From positions 930,001 to 994,000 of the forward strand of contig CM066290.1 of NCBI GenBank assembly GCA_033816765.1: a DNA stretch of 64,000 bases, given 5' to 3'. Made by a program: the position numbers and the translations under genes. Positions 8,634 through 17,626 of this stretch are shown piece after piece (position 1 is the stretch's first letter; the number at the start of each line of letters is the position of its first letter). This DNA comes from Nothopassalora personata. Lineage: Eukaryota; Ascomycota; Dothideomycetes; Mycosphaerellales; Mycosphaerellaceae. The notes below the pieces were generated by a model. The model was not told the origin of the DNA. It searched no databases and saw only the letters and a program-made list of their open reading frames with translations.

Positions 8634-9187
8634 ACTAGTAGGGAGTAGTTCGGGTACCTCCTAGAACTCGTTACCGAGACCCTTAATAGCACCCTATGTG
8701 CCTAGTAACAAGTTGAGAGCTAGACCCTTACAAGGGATATCCGAAGGAAGTAAAGAAGCCTCTTCTATCTCCTACTCCTCGATCTCCCTTTCCTTAACGG
8801 AAATTGCCTCCTCGGCACGACGATCCACTAGATCCATCTACTAAAGTAAGCGCTCCTCGCGCGCGCGAGCAATCTTTAGATCCTCGAGAGCCTTCTCGTG
8901 AACCCGCATTGCCTCCTCCTAAGCGGACCGAGACTCCTAGATTTTCTAACGAAGACGAGCCTTCTCCTCTACTAACCTCTTAAACTCCGACTAAGTTACT
9001 CTTACATTGCACCTTTAGCCGCGACGAAGACACTTACTACACTTCCCGGAACGAATGTGCACCTTACATACGCGACCATGCTTTTTACACGTTGAGCATT
9101 TCTTAACTATAACTTCTCCCGCGGATTTAACGAACTCGTAGAGACGGCGGCGACGGATAGTGCTAGAAGGGCGTTAGTAGATAGGCA
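8634..9187 (-). pseudogene. Antisense Cys6 (Zn2Cys6-like) gene of old1, RIP-degraded
   Basis: Reading the - strand from an ATG at 9187, the product begins MPIY, has a basic stretch (TIRRRRLYEF), then C-x2-C-x6-C-x8-C-x2-C-x6-C (KKCSTCKKHGRVC, GKCSKCLRRG, RC), which fits the spacing of Gal4-type Zn2Cys6 clusters. A long Glu/Arg-rich coiled coil follows (EFKRLVEEKARLR, EKALEDLKIARAREERL). About ten in-frame stops are all TAG or TAA at plausible Q or W positions, as RIP gives. Original length would be about 184 residues without introns. Position, orientation, cysteine pattern and the sequence after the last Cys (LV..KARL against LV..RLRAAR) match the antisense gene of the young element. Confidence 0.75.
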
Positions 9188-9266
9188 TCGCAAAGGGAAG
9201 AAGCCATACGCGAATACATAGAGGATACCGTTCGTTATAAGTAAGCTTAAGGGACTAAGCTAGGCT

Positions 9267-9279
9267 AGAAGGGGGATGG
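9267..9279 (+). other. Polypurine tract of old1
   Basis: AGAAGGGGGATGG directly precedes the LTR start TGTTACGG at 9280. It shows that the LTR belongs to the + strand element on its left, old1, and that the antisense Cys6 gene lies inside old1. Confidence 0.7.
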
Positions 9280-9666
9280 TGTTACGGTTCGGTCTAAACG
9301 GCAGCCCCGACTAGACACACGAAACACTAATTACTTAGAAACACGTGATACTAATTATCTAGACGCACGTGACACTAATCACTTTACGGACTAATTAGTG
9401 TGATTAGTATGCTTAGTAGGACTAATTAAGGTAATTATACTAAGCTATAGGCTCTACGCCGCGAATCTCCTTTATATTTAGGAACGCTAGAAACCCTTAT
9501 AGTTCTAATGCGTTTAACTTATGTTACTATCTCACTAATTAGAATACAACTCTTATTTCTATTATTCATCTTCGCTTAGCTTACTTCAGCCTCTCTAAAG
9601 AATAATACCGCTACGTGACTTAACTTATCTCTCTTTTAAGACTAGCCCTAGAACGAGACAATAACA
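9280..9666 (+). repeat. 3' LTR of old1, RIP-mutated (387 bp)
   Basis: TGTTACGG...GACAATAACA. Its right half aligns with the un-RIPped LTR at 11673-12054; nearly all differences there are C-to-T before A or G-to-A after T. Left halves differ more, where the younger copy has tandem repeats. Confidence 0.85.
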
Positions 9667-11713
9667 CGTAGTCCTCCTATTTTTAGGCGGTTTCCGCTAT
9701 ACTCGCCTAATATAGGTCCGTGATCTTTTATATCCTTTCCACGAATAACGTTACCCGTTGCGCGGCGTCTAACTAAGAGGTCTCTAGATCCGGTTATAAC
9801 TAAACGGGTAATGGTGCCTCGTATCCGTATACCGCGAAGAAGGGGCTTATTCCTAGCCTAGCGTAATACCGCGCGTTTAGAGCAAGTTGCGCCGTAGGGA
9901 GCTAGCGTTTCTAGTCGGACTACTTATAGTTAATATAGTTACGAAGGTAAGCCTAGACTTCCTAGTTTAACCGTTCCGGGCCTCCGTCGGTTTATAGGTA
10001 GTAGGCGGAGCTAAGCCTCTATTTTATACCGGTTAAACGATAGAAGGTCCTCTAGAAGGTACTCGTCTAGTTAGTACCCCGGTTACTCGTAATAGCTTAA
10101 GGGAGGCTATAGTATCTTACCTAGTAGTCTAAGAATCTTTTAGCGTAGTCCTCGGCTTTTATAGTAGGCATCGCCTCTAAAACGACGGTCTTACTTAGTC
10201 GATCCTTAATTACCTAGAGGTAAGTGTTCCCTTACGACTCGGGTATGTCCGTTATAAAATCTATCGAGATCTCCTAGAAGAATCGGTCGGGGACCGGTAA
10301 GGGTTATAGGAGGCCGTGTTTTTATTCCCTCTACACCTTATTCCTACCGTAGTAGTTATAGTTCCTTAAGAACTGCCTTACGTGCTTAGACTATAGGGGC
10401 TAGTAGAAGTTACGACTTAGTATCGATACTATAGAGTCCCGGCTAGGGTGGCCGTACACTAGTGAATCGTGCACGGATTAGATTAGCTTAGTTCGAAGGG
10501 TGTCGTTCTATAGAATCGCTATGTCCGCTTCCTTATAGTCGGACTCCGTAGAACTAGGAGCTCTAGGTACCTAAATCCTACCGCGGTAGCGAAGATACCC
10601 GTTACGGTCGATACTATAGTTACCTACTTATACCTTAAGTTTCACCTCGCTAGGAAGTAAACGCGCTCCTACCTTAATCGCGCGGTGTACCGCTTAGAAC
10701 GTGCTGTCCTTCTCGATAGTTCTTTCCTAGAGGTCGTTTAGCTCTTAGTCTTAGAAGGGTCCCTATAGTGCGCCCGGTGAATCCGCCTCTTCTATAGCGG
10801 ATAGTCCTTCGAACTGCGTAGCTAAGATTTGTACTAACGAAACCTTTATAGTCGAGCTAGCGTCTACTACCTTCGAGCCCGGCCAATTCTTTACGATGTC
10901 CGGTTTAAGAAACCTACGATACCGTAATAACTTATCGTCCTACCTAAGCGTGTCCTACTCCCTTCGAGAAAGGGCATCCGGCACAATCGCCTCGGTACCC
11001 GGCCTATATACTAGTGAAAACTAGAACTTTACAACTTCCTTAACCTACCGGATCTACCGTTCGGAGAGCTGTCTCTTCGTTATAAAGTATTCTAGGTTCT
11101 TATAGTCCGTCTAGATTATAAAGGGCCTATATGTTTTTAACTCGGGAGCCTATTCCTTAAGACAGGATACTACCGCGAGTATCTCCTTATCGTGAATGTC
11201 GTAGTTAATCTTAGCCTTATTAAGCTTCTTCGAGTAGAATTCTACTAGTTTCACGACTCCGTTCTTTTCTTATAGGAGGGCGCCTCTAAGCGTAAAGCCG
11301 CTACAGTCCGTCTCTAAAAAGATAGGGAGCTCCGGGTTCTAGTAGGCTAAAACTAGTGCTTTGTAGTACTTATCCTTTAGGGACTTAAACGCATTAGCCT
11401 AACAATCTCCCTAGGAAAACACCTTATTCTTGCTGGTTAGCGACGTTAAGGGCTCGGCGAGCTTCGAATAGTTTAGAATAAACATCCGGTAGTAGTTCGC
11501 GAAGCCTAAGAAACGCCGCACTTCCTTCTAGGTAACTAGTGCCTTCTAGTCCTTTACTACTACTACCTTCTCGGGGTTAGGTCCTACTCCTATCCCGTCG
11601 GCATGTATAATAAACCCGAGGTACTTAACCTTCTTCTATGTAAACTTATACTTCCCTAGATCTAGAAAAAGGTGTTACGGAATGATTCCCATGGACCCTG
11701 GAATCATAATGAC

Positions 11714-11751
11714 AAGACGAACACGTGACTCAAAGACGAACACGTGACTCA
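11714..11751. repeat. Two tandem 19-bp units in the solo LTR
   Basis: AAGACGAACACGTGACTCA occurs twice head to tail. Each unit holds CACGTG, an E-box-type palindrome; in an LTR U3 region this could be a transcription-factor site, which is inference. Confidence 0.85.
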
Positions 11752-11778
11752 TCCTGCCTGAGCGCTCAGACTTGGAGC

Positions 11779-11835
11779 GATCAGACTGCTCATGCTCAGA
11801 CTGATCAGACTGCTCATGCTCAGACTGATCAGACT
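11779..11835. repeat. Tandem 24-bp units in the solo LTR
   Basis: Two full units beginning GATCAGACTGCTCATG, with a third partial unit of nine bases. The old1 LTR lacks a recognisable copy. Confidence 0.85.
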
Positions 11836-14569
11836 GATCACCGAGATCTACGAATCTCCTTTGTATTTAGGAACGCTAGAAACCCTTATGGTTCTAATGC
11901 GTTCAACTCATGTTACTATCTCACTGATTGGAATACAACTCTTATTCCAATTATTCATCTTCGCTCAGCTTGCTTCAGCCTCTCCAAAGAATAATCCCGC
12001 CACGTGACTTGACTTATCTCTCTTTGAGACTAGCCCTGGAACGAGACAATAACAAAAGGCCTCTATCCTAAAGCTTCTAGAGCACGATGCGAACCTTCTA
12101 GAAATAGTCCTTTTTTATTCCGTCGGAGTAAATAACGACGTCGTTAGCGTAGGCCGAGGCAAAGTCGTCTAGGTAGTCCCGAAATAAACTGTTAATGTAC
12201 CGCTAGAATGTTACGGGGGCCCCGGATAAACCGAACGGGTATACTAGCTACTCCTATAGACCGAATCTAGTTCGAAAAGCCGTCTTATACTCTTTACCTC
12301 GAGCTATCCGGAGGTAATAGAATGCGGTAATAACGTTAACCTTCGTAATCTATCTAGCGCCCGTTAGGTTCCGAATAGTTTCCGGGATTAATAGAAGCGG
12401 GTAACGGTCCTACTTAGTAATCGAGTTTAGTACTCTATAATCGTAGTAGAACCTAAGTCCTCCCCCGGGCTTCTTTACGAATAGGACGGGAGCCGCCGCT
12501 TCTAAGGTAGAAGGGCGAATGTAACCCTTACGCTATAGCTCCGTTAGCGACTTCCGGAGGATAAGTAGCTCGTCTTTCGATATACTATAGAGCGGTCCCT
12601 AGGGCAATAGTTCCGGGCTTCCGTCGGCTTTCGTCCGTATCTCGATCTTATAGTCAAGGTCGCCGTGGTATAGAGCTAGTTTATTAGCTTCCCTAGTAGA
12701 AAATAACGGTAATATATCCTAAAGTTCTAGAGGTAAGCCCTTCTTAAGTTCCTCTCGCGTAGGCGGCTCCTTCTTACTAAGGGCTTTCTTAATATCTTCT
12801 ACGGTTACCGCGGCAATCGTAGCGAAGAGCTTACCCGACTCGTGTTCTTCGTAGTTACGTCCTTTGGGTACCTATTTCTTTACTAAGCTATAGTAGTACC
12901 GGCGCTTTTTAGGCGTAGTCCGGATCTAGTTATGCGCCTTCTACGGGTTCCCTAGGATTATAGGGAAGTCTAGATTAGGCACGACGTAAGTATAGACTAT
13001 CTAGTAGATCCCGGTAGTTTCTATACGGAAGGCGACTACTCCTTCGATCGAGTTCCGTATCGCCTTCGTAAACCCTATAGCCTTGCGGCTCTCGTTACTA
13101 ACATACATAAGACCGAGGCCTTTCGCTAGGTCTCCGTTAATTATAGCGTAGTACATGCATCCTTTATCGATAAGGGTAAACGTTCCGTAACTTTCGTTTA
13201 GGAGTACGTCGGTATATACAAGATTCCTATTTATAGAACTCTTAACTGCGTTCCACCCCTTTACTAGTGCTTCTTTATCTCCTAGTTCTAGCTTTCGACT
13301 AGGAGCTAGTCTTTTCCTATCTCTCCGGGATCCGACTTAAACCCGTCGTCCTCTAGGATCGGCGCGACCGAGGCCGTATTAATCCTAGTGGGATTAACTG
13401 CTACGGCGTACGGGCATTCCTTTACTCGATATCCGCTCGCTCTATAGCGGAAGTAGAGCTGTTCTTAGCGCCTACGATCCCTCTCCGCGGTGTCTACCTA
13501 TTTTACTCTCTACCTCCCTTTATCCTCCTTCCGATCTCTACGACTTCTAGAGCGGCCTCCGCTTATCCGGGTTAGTGCTATAATAGTGTTACTATCGGTA
13601 TTAACCTAGCTACTAGCCGCTCTCGTAAAAGAACGGGTAGTAACTATAGCGGTCGTACTAGAGTCCTTATTGTTATCCTTCTACCTCTTGTAGACTATTT
13701 TAAACTAGTCCGTGTCCTCGAGGTTAGTTATAATCCGTTCGACCTCCCCCGTAAACTCGTAGTAGTCCTCCTTCTTCGGCATAGCCGCCGTGTACATCCG
13801 AACGGGGTTCGAGAAGGTGTTACGTAAGTAACCGATCTTCGCGTCGTCGCTCTAGTTCTCTCCGCCGGCGCTTAGTAGGAGTCCGTCGAATTTTATCTAG
13901 TAATCGTACTAAGGTTAACCGTTCGTATGTTTAATCTTAGTTAGCTACTCTAGGGCCTTAGCGCGCTCGTTACTATTACCGAAGACTTTCTCGAGTTACG
14001 TAAAAAACGCAACGGGGTCCTTCCTAAGTTCGCCGTCTCCCTTGTCCTAGAAGTGCCGCATCCTAGTACGCTCTCTCGCTAGTAAGGTGTCGTTAATCGC
14101 ATCCTAGTAATACTCCTTAGAGAGCGTCGGTTTTAGGGCGGATCGTACCCTAAAAGAGCTCTTTAACCTTAAGAAGTAATCGCGGAATATCTCTACCTTA
14201 CCGTCCTAGGAAGGGGGGTTCTAACCTCTAGAACCCGACGGTTCTTCTCCGGTGCGCGGCAAGGGCGCGGCGGCGTTTAGCGTCTATAGTAGCTGTCTCA
14301 TTAGGTTACTAGTAGTCGTCTCATTATAAACTAGTAGCGAGACTATAGGTGTTAACTAACGTCGAGCGTCTTCCGATTCTTTTAAAGCGGCGCGCGTTGT
14401 AATTAACTCGGCTTACATCTCTTCCTATCGCTAGTACAGTTACTAAAGCATAAGTTAGAAGTTTTTATTCGGGGCACTAGTCCCGGGGTTCTCGCTACCC
14501 GGCGACGTTATTACGTATCCCGTCTCTTTAATAGTAGATGCCTAGCTAATTCGAATAGATCGAACTTAA

Positions 14570-14731
14570 TGTTACGGGTAAACAACGTATATACTAAAGT
14601 TCTATAAAGTTTATAATAAGTTCGATATAGAAGAAAGGGGAAGTTATATGCTGTCCGAAGAAAAGGTGTCGGAAAGCAATCCGAACGTACAGGCGTAGCC
14701 TATACTAAGAAATAGGGGCCCGCCCCTTACA
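14570..14731 (-). repeat. 5' LTR of old2, RIP-mutated (about 162 bp)
   Basis: Plus-strand ends are TGTTACGGGT and GCCCCTTACA, similar to the ends of the young element LTR. It lies just upstream of old2 gag on the - strand. No matching second copy is in the window, as expected since the 3' end of old2 is missing. Confidence 0.6.
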
Positions 14732-15380
14732 ATTATAGTCTATAAAACTACCGTCTATTAAAATTTAGGGAGACTATCCTTTAAAATCCCTTTAGCCGAG
14801 GGAAACTAGGTAAAATAGAAGGCGAATTAAGAAATAGCTACTATTTGCGATATAGACCAATATAGCCTACTAGGGATTTTATTAATTCCTAAATATAGTA
14901 AACTAAGCCGGGTATAGCCGTATTATATATAAGGGTTAGCTATAGGCTACCCTTATATAATACTTCTTAGTATCGTAGATATAGTAAATGTTTAATACTA
15001 CCGCTAGGCCTAGTAAAGTCTTTAAGTAAGGACTATATAGCTAACTATAATACTCTAGTTTAAGTATTAGGGCTATCGGTGCTAGTAGTATACTTAGAGA
15101 TAAGTAGGCCTGTCTTCTAGACGGTTAAAGCTAGAAAACCTCTTTAAGGATCCTTAAGATAGACTAAACCGTATAGTACGCTAATACGTAACGGTACTAC
15201 CGCTTAGGTAGCTACACTAGAATAAAATAATATTTATCTAGATAACCCGTATCTCTAATTACAGCTCTATAGTACTTGCGTATAGACCTACGTTAGGCCT
15301 AGCCTCTACGTGTTTCGGGAAGGTAATGTCGTGAGCAGTCGCGTTAATACCGGCGCGTGCCGCACGGCTTAGTCCACCTT
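14732..15380. repeat. RIP-mutated repeat of unrecognised family
   Basis: AT-rich, with almost no CpA or TpG, so it was a repeat hit by RIP. No protein similarity can be read in any frame. At 14921-14972 an imperfect inverted repeat (TATATAAGGGTTAGC against GCTACCCTTATATA) could form a hairpin. RIP signs fade from about 15300, marking the edge of the transposon block. Confidence 0.6.
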
Positions 15381-15494
15381 AAAAAATCAGTACTGTACAC
15401 TAGGACCAAAAATTCAAGTAATATATATGAATTTGAATTGTGGCTTCTCATCATACATACAGACGCCGTCCCGAAGTGCGGAGGTCATCTACAT

Positions 15495-15644
15495 GCATCT
15501 ATGGTCTAATGGTTAGGATTGCCGCCTTCCACTCTGTACGGAGAACGTACATTGTTAAGCGGCAGGTTCGGGGTAAGTTCAAGGTGAAAGTCGAGATCAA
15601 TGCAGTGACTAACTTCCTGTGTAGTTCAATTCCCGATGGATGCA
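15495..15644 (+). tRNA. tRNA-Gly(UCC) with a 37/38 intron and a GT-AG insertion in the T-arm
   Basis: Acceptor arms GCATCTA (15495-15501) and TGGATGC (15637-15643) pair with one G-U, with discriminator A at 15644. A-box TGGTCTAATGG is present. Anticodon stem GCCGC/GCGGC encloses loop CTTCCAA, anticodon TCC, split after position 37 by 26 bases (15532-15557), the usual tRNA intron site. T-stem TCGGG (15568-15572) pairs perfectly with CCCGA (15632-15636), but 52 bases (15573-15624) lie between TCGGG and T-loop TTCAATT. Without both inserts the RNA is 72 nt and folds without flaws. G1-C72, C2-G71 and A73 fit eukaryotic tRNA-Gly. The insertion reads as a spliceosomal intron. Alternatively this is a pseudogene killed by a short insertion, but every stem pairs correctly. 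Confidence 0.8.
15573..15624 (+). other. Candidate spliceosomal intron inside the tRNA gene
   Basis: Begins GTAAGT, has TGACTAAC at 15606-15613 and ends TGTAG, 52 bases in all: perfect fungal donor, branch and acceptor, and the usual length. It falls exactly between tRNA positions 53 and 54. Its last G keeps ten of eleven bases of the internal B-box (AGTTCAATTCC) intact. Confidence 0.7.
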
Positions 15645-15658
15645 ACGTTTCTTTCATC

Positions 15659-15663
15659 TTTTT
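15659..15663 (+). terminator. Pol III terminator
   Basis: TTTTT starts 15 bases after the tRNA discriminator, the normal place for Pol III termination. Confidence 0.7.
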
Positions 15664-15921
15664 GCTTATGGCCAACCTTAGCGAGGTTACTAACGAGCAT
15701 TACCGCTGCCCGAACCCGAGTTGAAGCAGATGATTTTTGCGAATGTCCAAATCATGGTATCTACGGAGCCTTCGCATAGGCTTCAACGGGCTGAATGAGA
15801 GAGTTACCATGCCGGCCGCAGACTGCCCACGGGTCACGTTGTATGGATCAGGAAGTAGTCAATGGAACGAAGTTTTGCTCGGGTATCAGTCATTACGTAT
15901 TAACGGTCGTAAACTGACATA

Positions 15922-17626
15922 TCACATTCTCTTCACTAACGCCACAGGCCCATCGTACACAAACCTCCCTTGCACAGCGTAGCTTACCATCGCGACAATG
16001 AAAACACCAACAAAGATAACCGGTGCCCAATTGAACGACTTCAGATTCTCGCTAGTAGTGCCGACCAACGTCGTATTGGGCCAGAAAGTCCAGAAGCACG
16101 CAAAGGCGGAGTAAAGCATGGCAATGAAGTTGATGAGAAGTCCATGTCGCCCAAGAGACCATCGTGCCCTCGGTAACGAATCCGGGTCTTGGATCTTGCG
16201 TATCACCAAGCAAGTGATCGCGATGCAGTAGGACGCCATCAGCGATGACAGTTGTAAGCTCAAAATTGCGTTGAAGGCCACGTTAGACCCCAGATTAATC
16301 AATGATAGCAAGCTCGTGCACGTCAGCGTCAAGCAGGTTGCATTGACCGGAACGTGGACTCGATTGTCCATTTTTGATATCCATTTCGCGCATGGCAGAC
16401 CTCGATCTCGGGCAAAGGCCCAGGCTTGACGAGCACAAGAGGCCGTGAAAGAAATATTGCCGACCATCAGCATCGAGATAGCCGTGATGGTCAAAACATC
16501 TGTGCCGACCACAGTGTTCGGCGTGGCCACTTTGAAAATGTAAAAGAACGGATAGCCGGTTGGGTCGTCGAGAGCATCTTCAACAGATGGTATGGCGAAG
16601 AGGAGGGAGACCAGGAACACTAAGCCAGTACTTCCATTAATGAAGAATGTCCAGACCATGGATCGAGGTACGGAAAGACCGGCATCAGACACCTCTTCGC
16701 TCATATGTGCTGCAGCGTCAGAACCTTAAGTACGAGTCAGTGTGGCTCTCGCTCTTCATAAAGGCAATATACGTACATCCCAGCGATGCGATAGCGCTGA
16801 TCTGGCCAACCATAACGCTCAAGCCCATAGAAGACCAACCGCCCATATCTGAGAACCCTAGGAAGACTTCTCGCGCGGGCGGGTGTGGCGCAAGGACCCA
16901 AAAGACCACTACCACTGCCACAAAACCACTAATGTGGAACAACATGGCGATATTGTTGATGACTGGACACCATTTCGAGAAGAAGATATTGAAGATGCCG
17001 GAGATCAGCACAACGGCCAGTACGCACATTGTGCTTTGCCAGTTCCGCTCTACATATTCCGGGTGATTGACCATGGCAAGATTTTGGATGACCGTCCCTG
17101 CGAGGAAGAAGCCGGAAGCGTTTCCAGCTTGATAGCTCATCGCTGAAAGCCACCCGGTAGTATAACTTAGGAACTTCTGGCTGCTACTAGGCGCAAATTC
17201 GCTGACCCAATGATATTGTCCGCCACTGGTGGGAGCCATCGATGCCATTTCTGCCATACTTCCGATAATGAGACCAAAGCCAACCAGTGTCCAAAGATAA
17301 CTCCAGAAAAGTCCCGCCAAGCCTCCAGCAACCAGACCTTGGGTGTTCGCAAAAAGCAGAAACTCCCAGGTGCCCATGATGAGGCAAGTAAACGACAGAA
17401 TCGAGAACTGCGTGAAGACTCTGCGCATCTCCTGCTTCTTGCCCATTCGCGTCATGTCGAATTTATCATATCTCGTGAGTTCGCCTACCGCGCCACGTAG
17501 GCTCTGTTCGGCAAGGAACATTTCGTCCAGCGTGGCACTCATAGTGCTCTTCCCGCGCATGCTTTTCGCGGTCTCGTGGTACATCTCTGTGAGATCCAGA
17601 GATGTCCTGGAGCGAGTTCGCGGCAT
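15922..17626 (-). CDS. Amino-acid/GABA-type permease (APC superfamily)
   Basis: Two exons, 17626-16777 and 16724-15922, joined across a 52-bp intron (GTACGT...TTAAG), give 550 residues, the usual length. A cytosolic N-terminus of about 75 residues leads to some twelve hydrophobic segments. Family signs are GTWEFLLFANTQGL and APTSGGQYHWVSEFAP near TM1-2 and SDAAAHMSEEV across the splice junction, as in fungal GABA and amino-acid permeases. It would import amino acids, GABA or related amines by proton symport; the substrate cannot be read from sequence. Its 3' end faces the tRNA, and it shares a 1.6-kb upstream space with the rhodopsin-like gene. Confidence 0.9.

Larger units (their letters stand above)
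1..9666 (+). mobile_element. old1: RIP-mutated Ty3-type chromovirus, 3' part, with nested insertions
   Basis: A Ty3-type LTR retrotransposon on the + strand whose 5' LTR, gag and early pol lie left of the window. Visible in order are RNase H, integrase, a GPF-like segment and a C-terminal chromodomain, then an antisense Cys6 gene, a polypurine tract and a 3' LTR. Many in-frame stops are TAA or TAG where Q or W codons are expected (CAA to TAA, TGG to TAG), the RIP pattern. It is interrupted by the young element (1424-8052) and by an LTR-like insertion (8297-8626). Right of its LTR the sequence is old2 integrase on the - strand, so old1 itself sits inside old2. The 5-bp duplication for old1 should be CGTAG (9667-9671), with its partner outside the window. 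Confidence 0.85.
11673..12054. repeat. Un-RIPped solo LTR, same family as old1 LTR (382 bp)
   Basis: TGTTACGGAATG...GACAATAACA with a perfect AAAGG duplication at 11668-11672 and 12055-12059. It is inserted in old2 RT. CpA and TpG are intact, so it arrived after, or escaped, the RIP of its surroundings. It shares its right half with the old1 LTR at 9280-9666. Confidence 0.93.
9667..14731 (-). mobile_element. old2: RIP-mutated Ty3-type retrotransposon
   Basis: Read on the - strand from its 5' LTR (14570-14731): gag with a ruined zinc knuckle near 13430-13470 (Cys and His ligands read as Tyr, from TGC to TAC and CAT to TAT), then pol. The RT active site near 12130-12150 reads YANDVVIYS, so the expected first Asp of the DD pair is Asn (GAC to AAC). 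Integrase is readable near 9750-9900 (RLGISPFFAVYGYEAPLP) and is cut at 9667 by the old1 LTR, so the remaining 3' part lies left of the window. A younger solo LTR interrupts RT. No frame is open for more than a few dozen codons; the element is dead. Confidence 0.8.

Noticed and set aside
9280..9666. Solo LTR inserted into old2
   Set aside because: Flanks GATGG and CGTAG do not match, and a polypurine tract lies directly on its left; it is the 3' LTR of old1.
11779..11835. CRISPR-like array
   Set aside because: Head-to-tail units without spacers, in a eukaryotic LTR.
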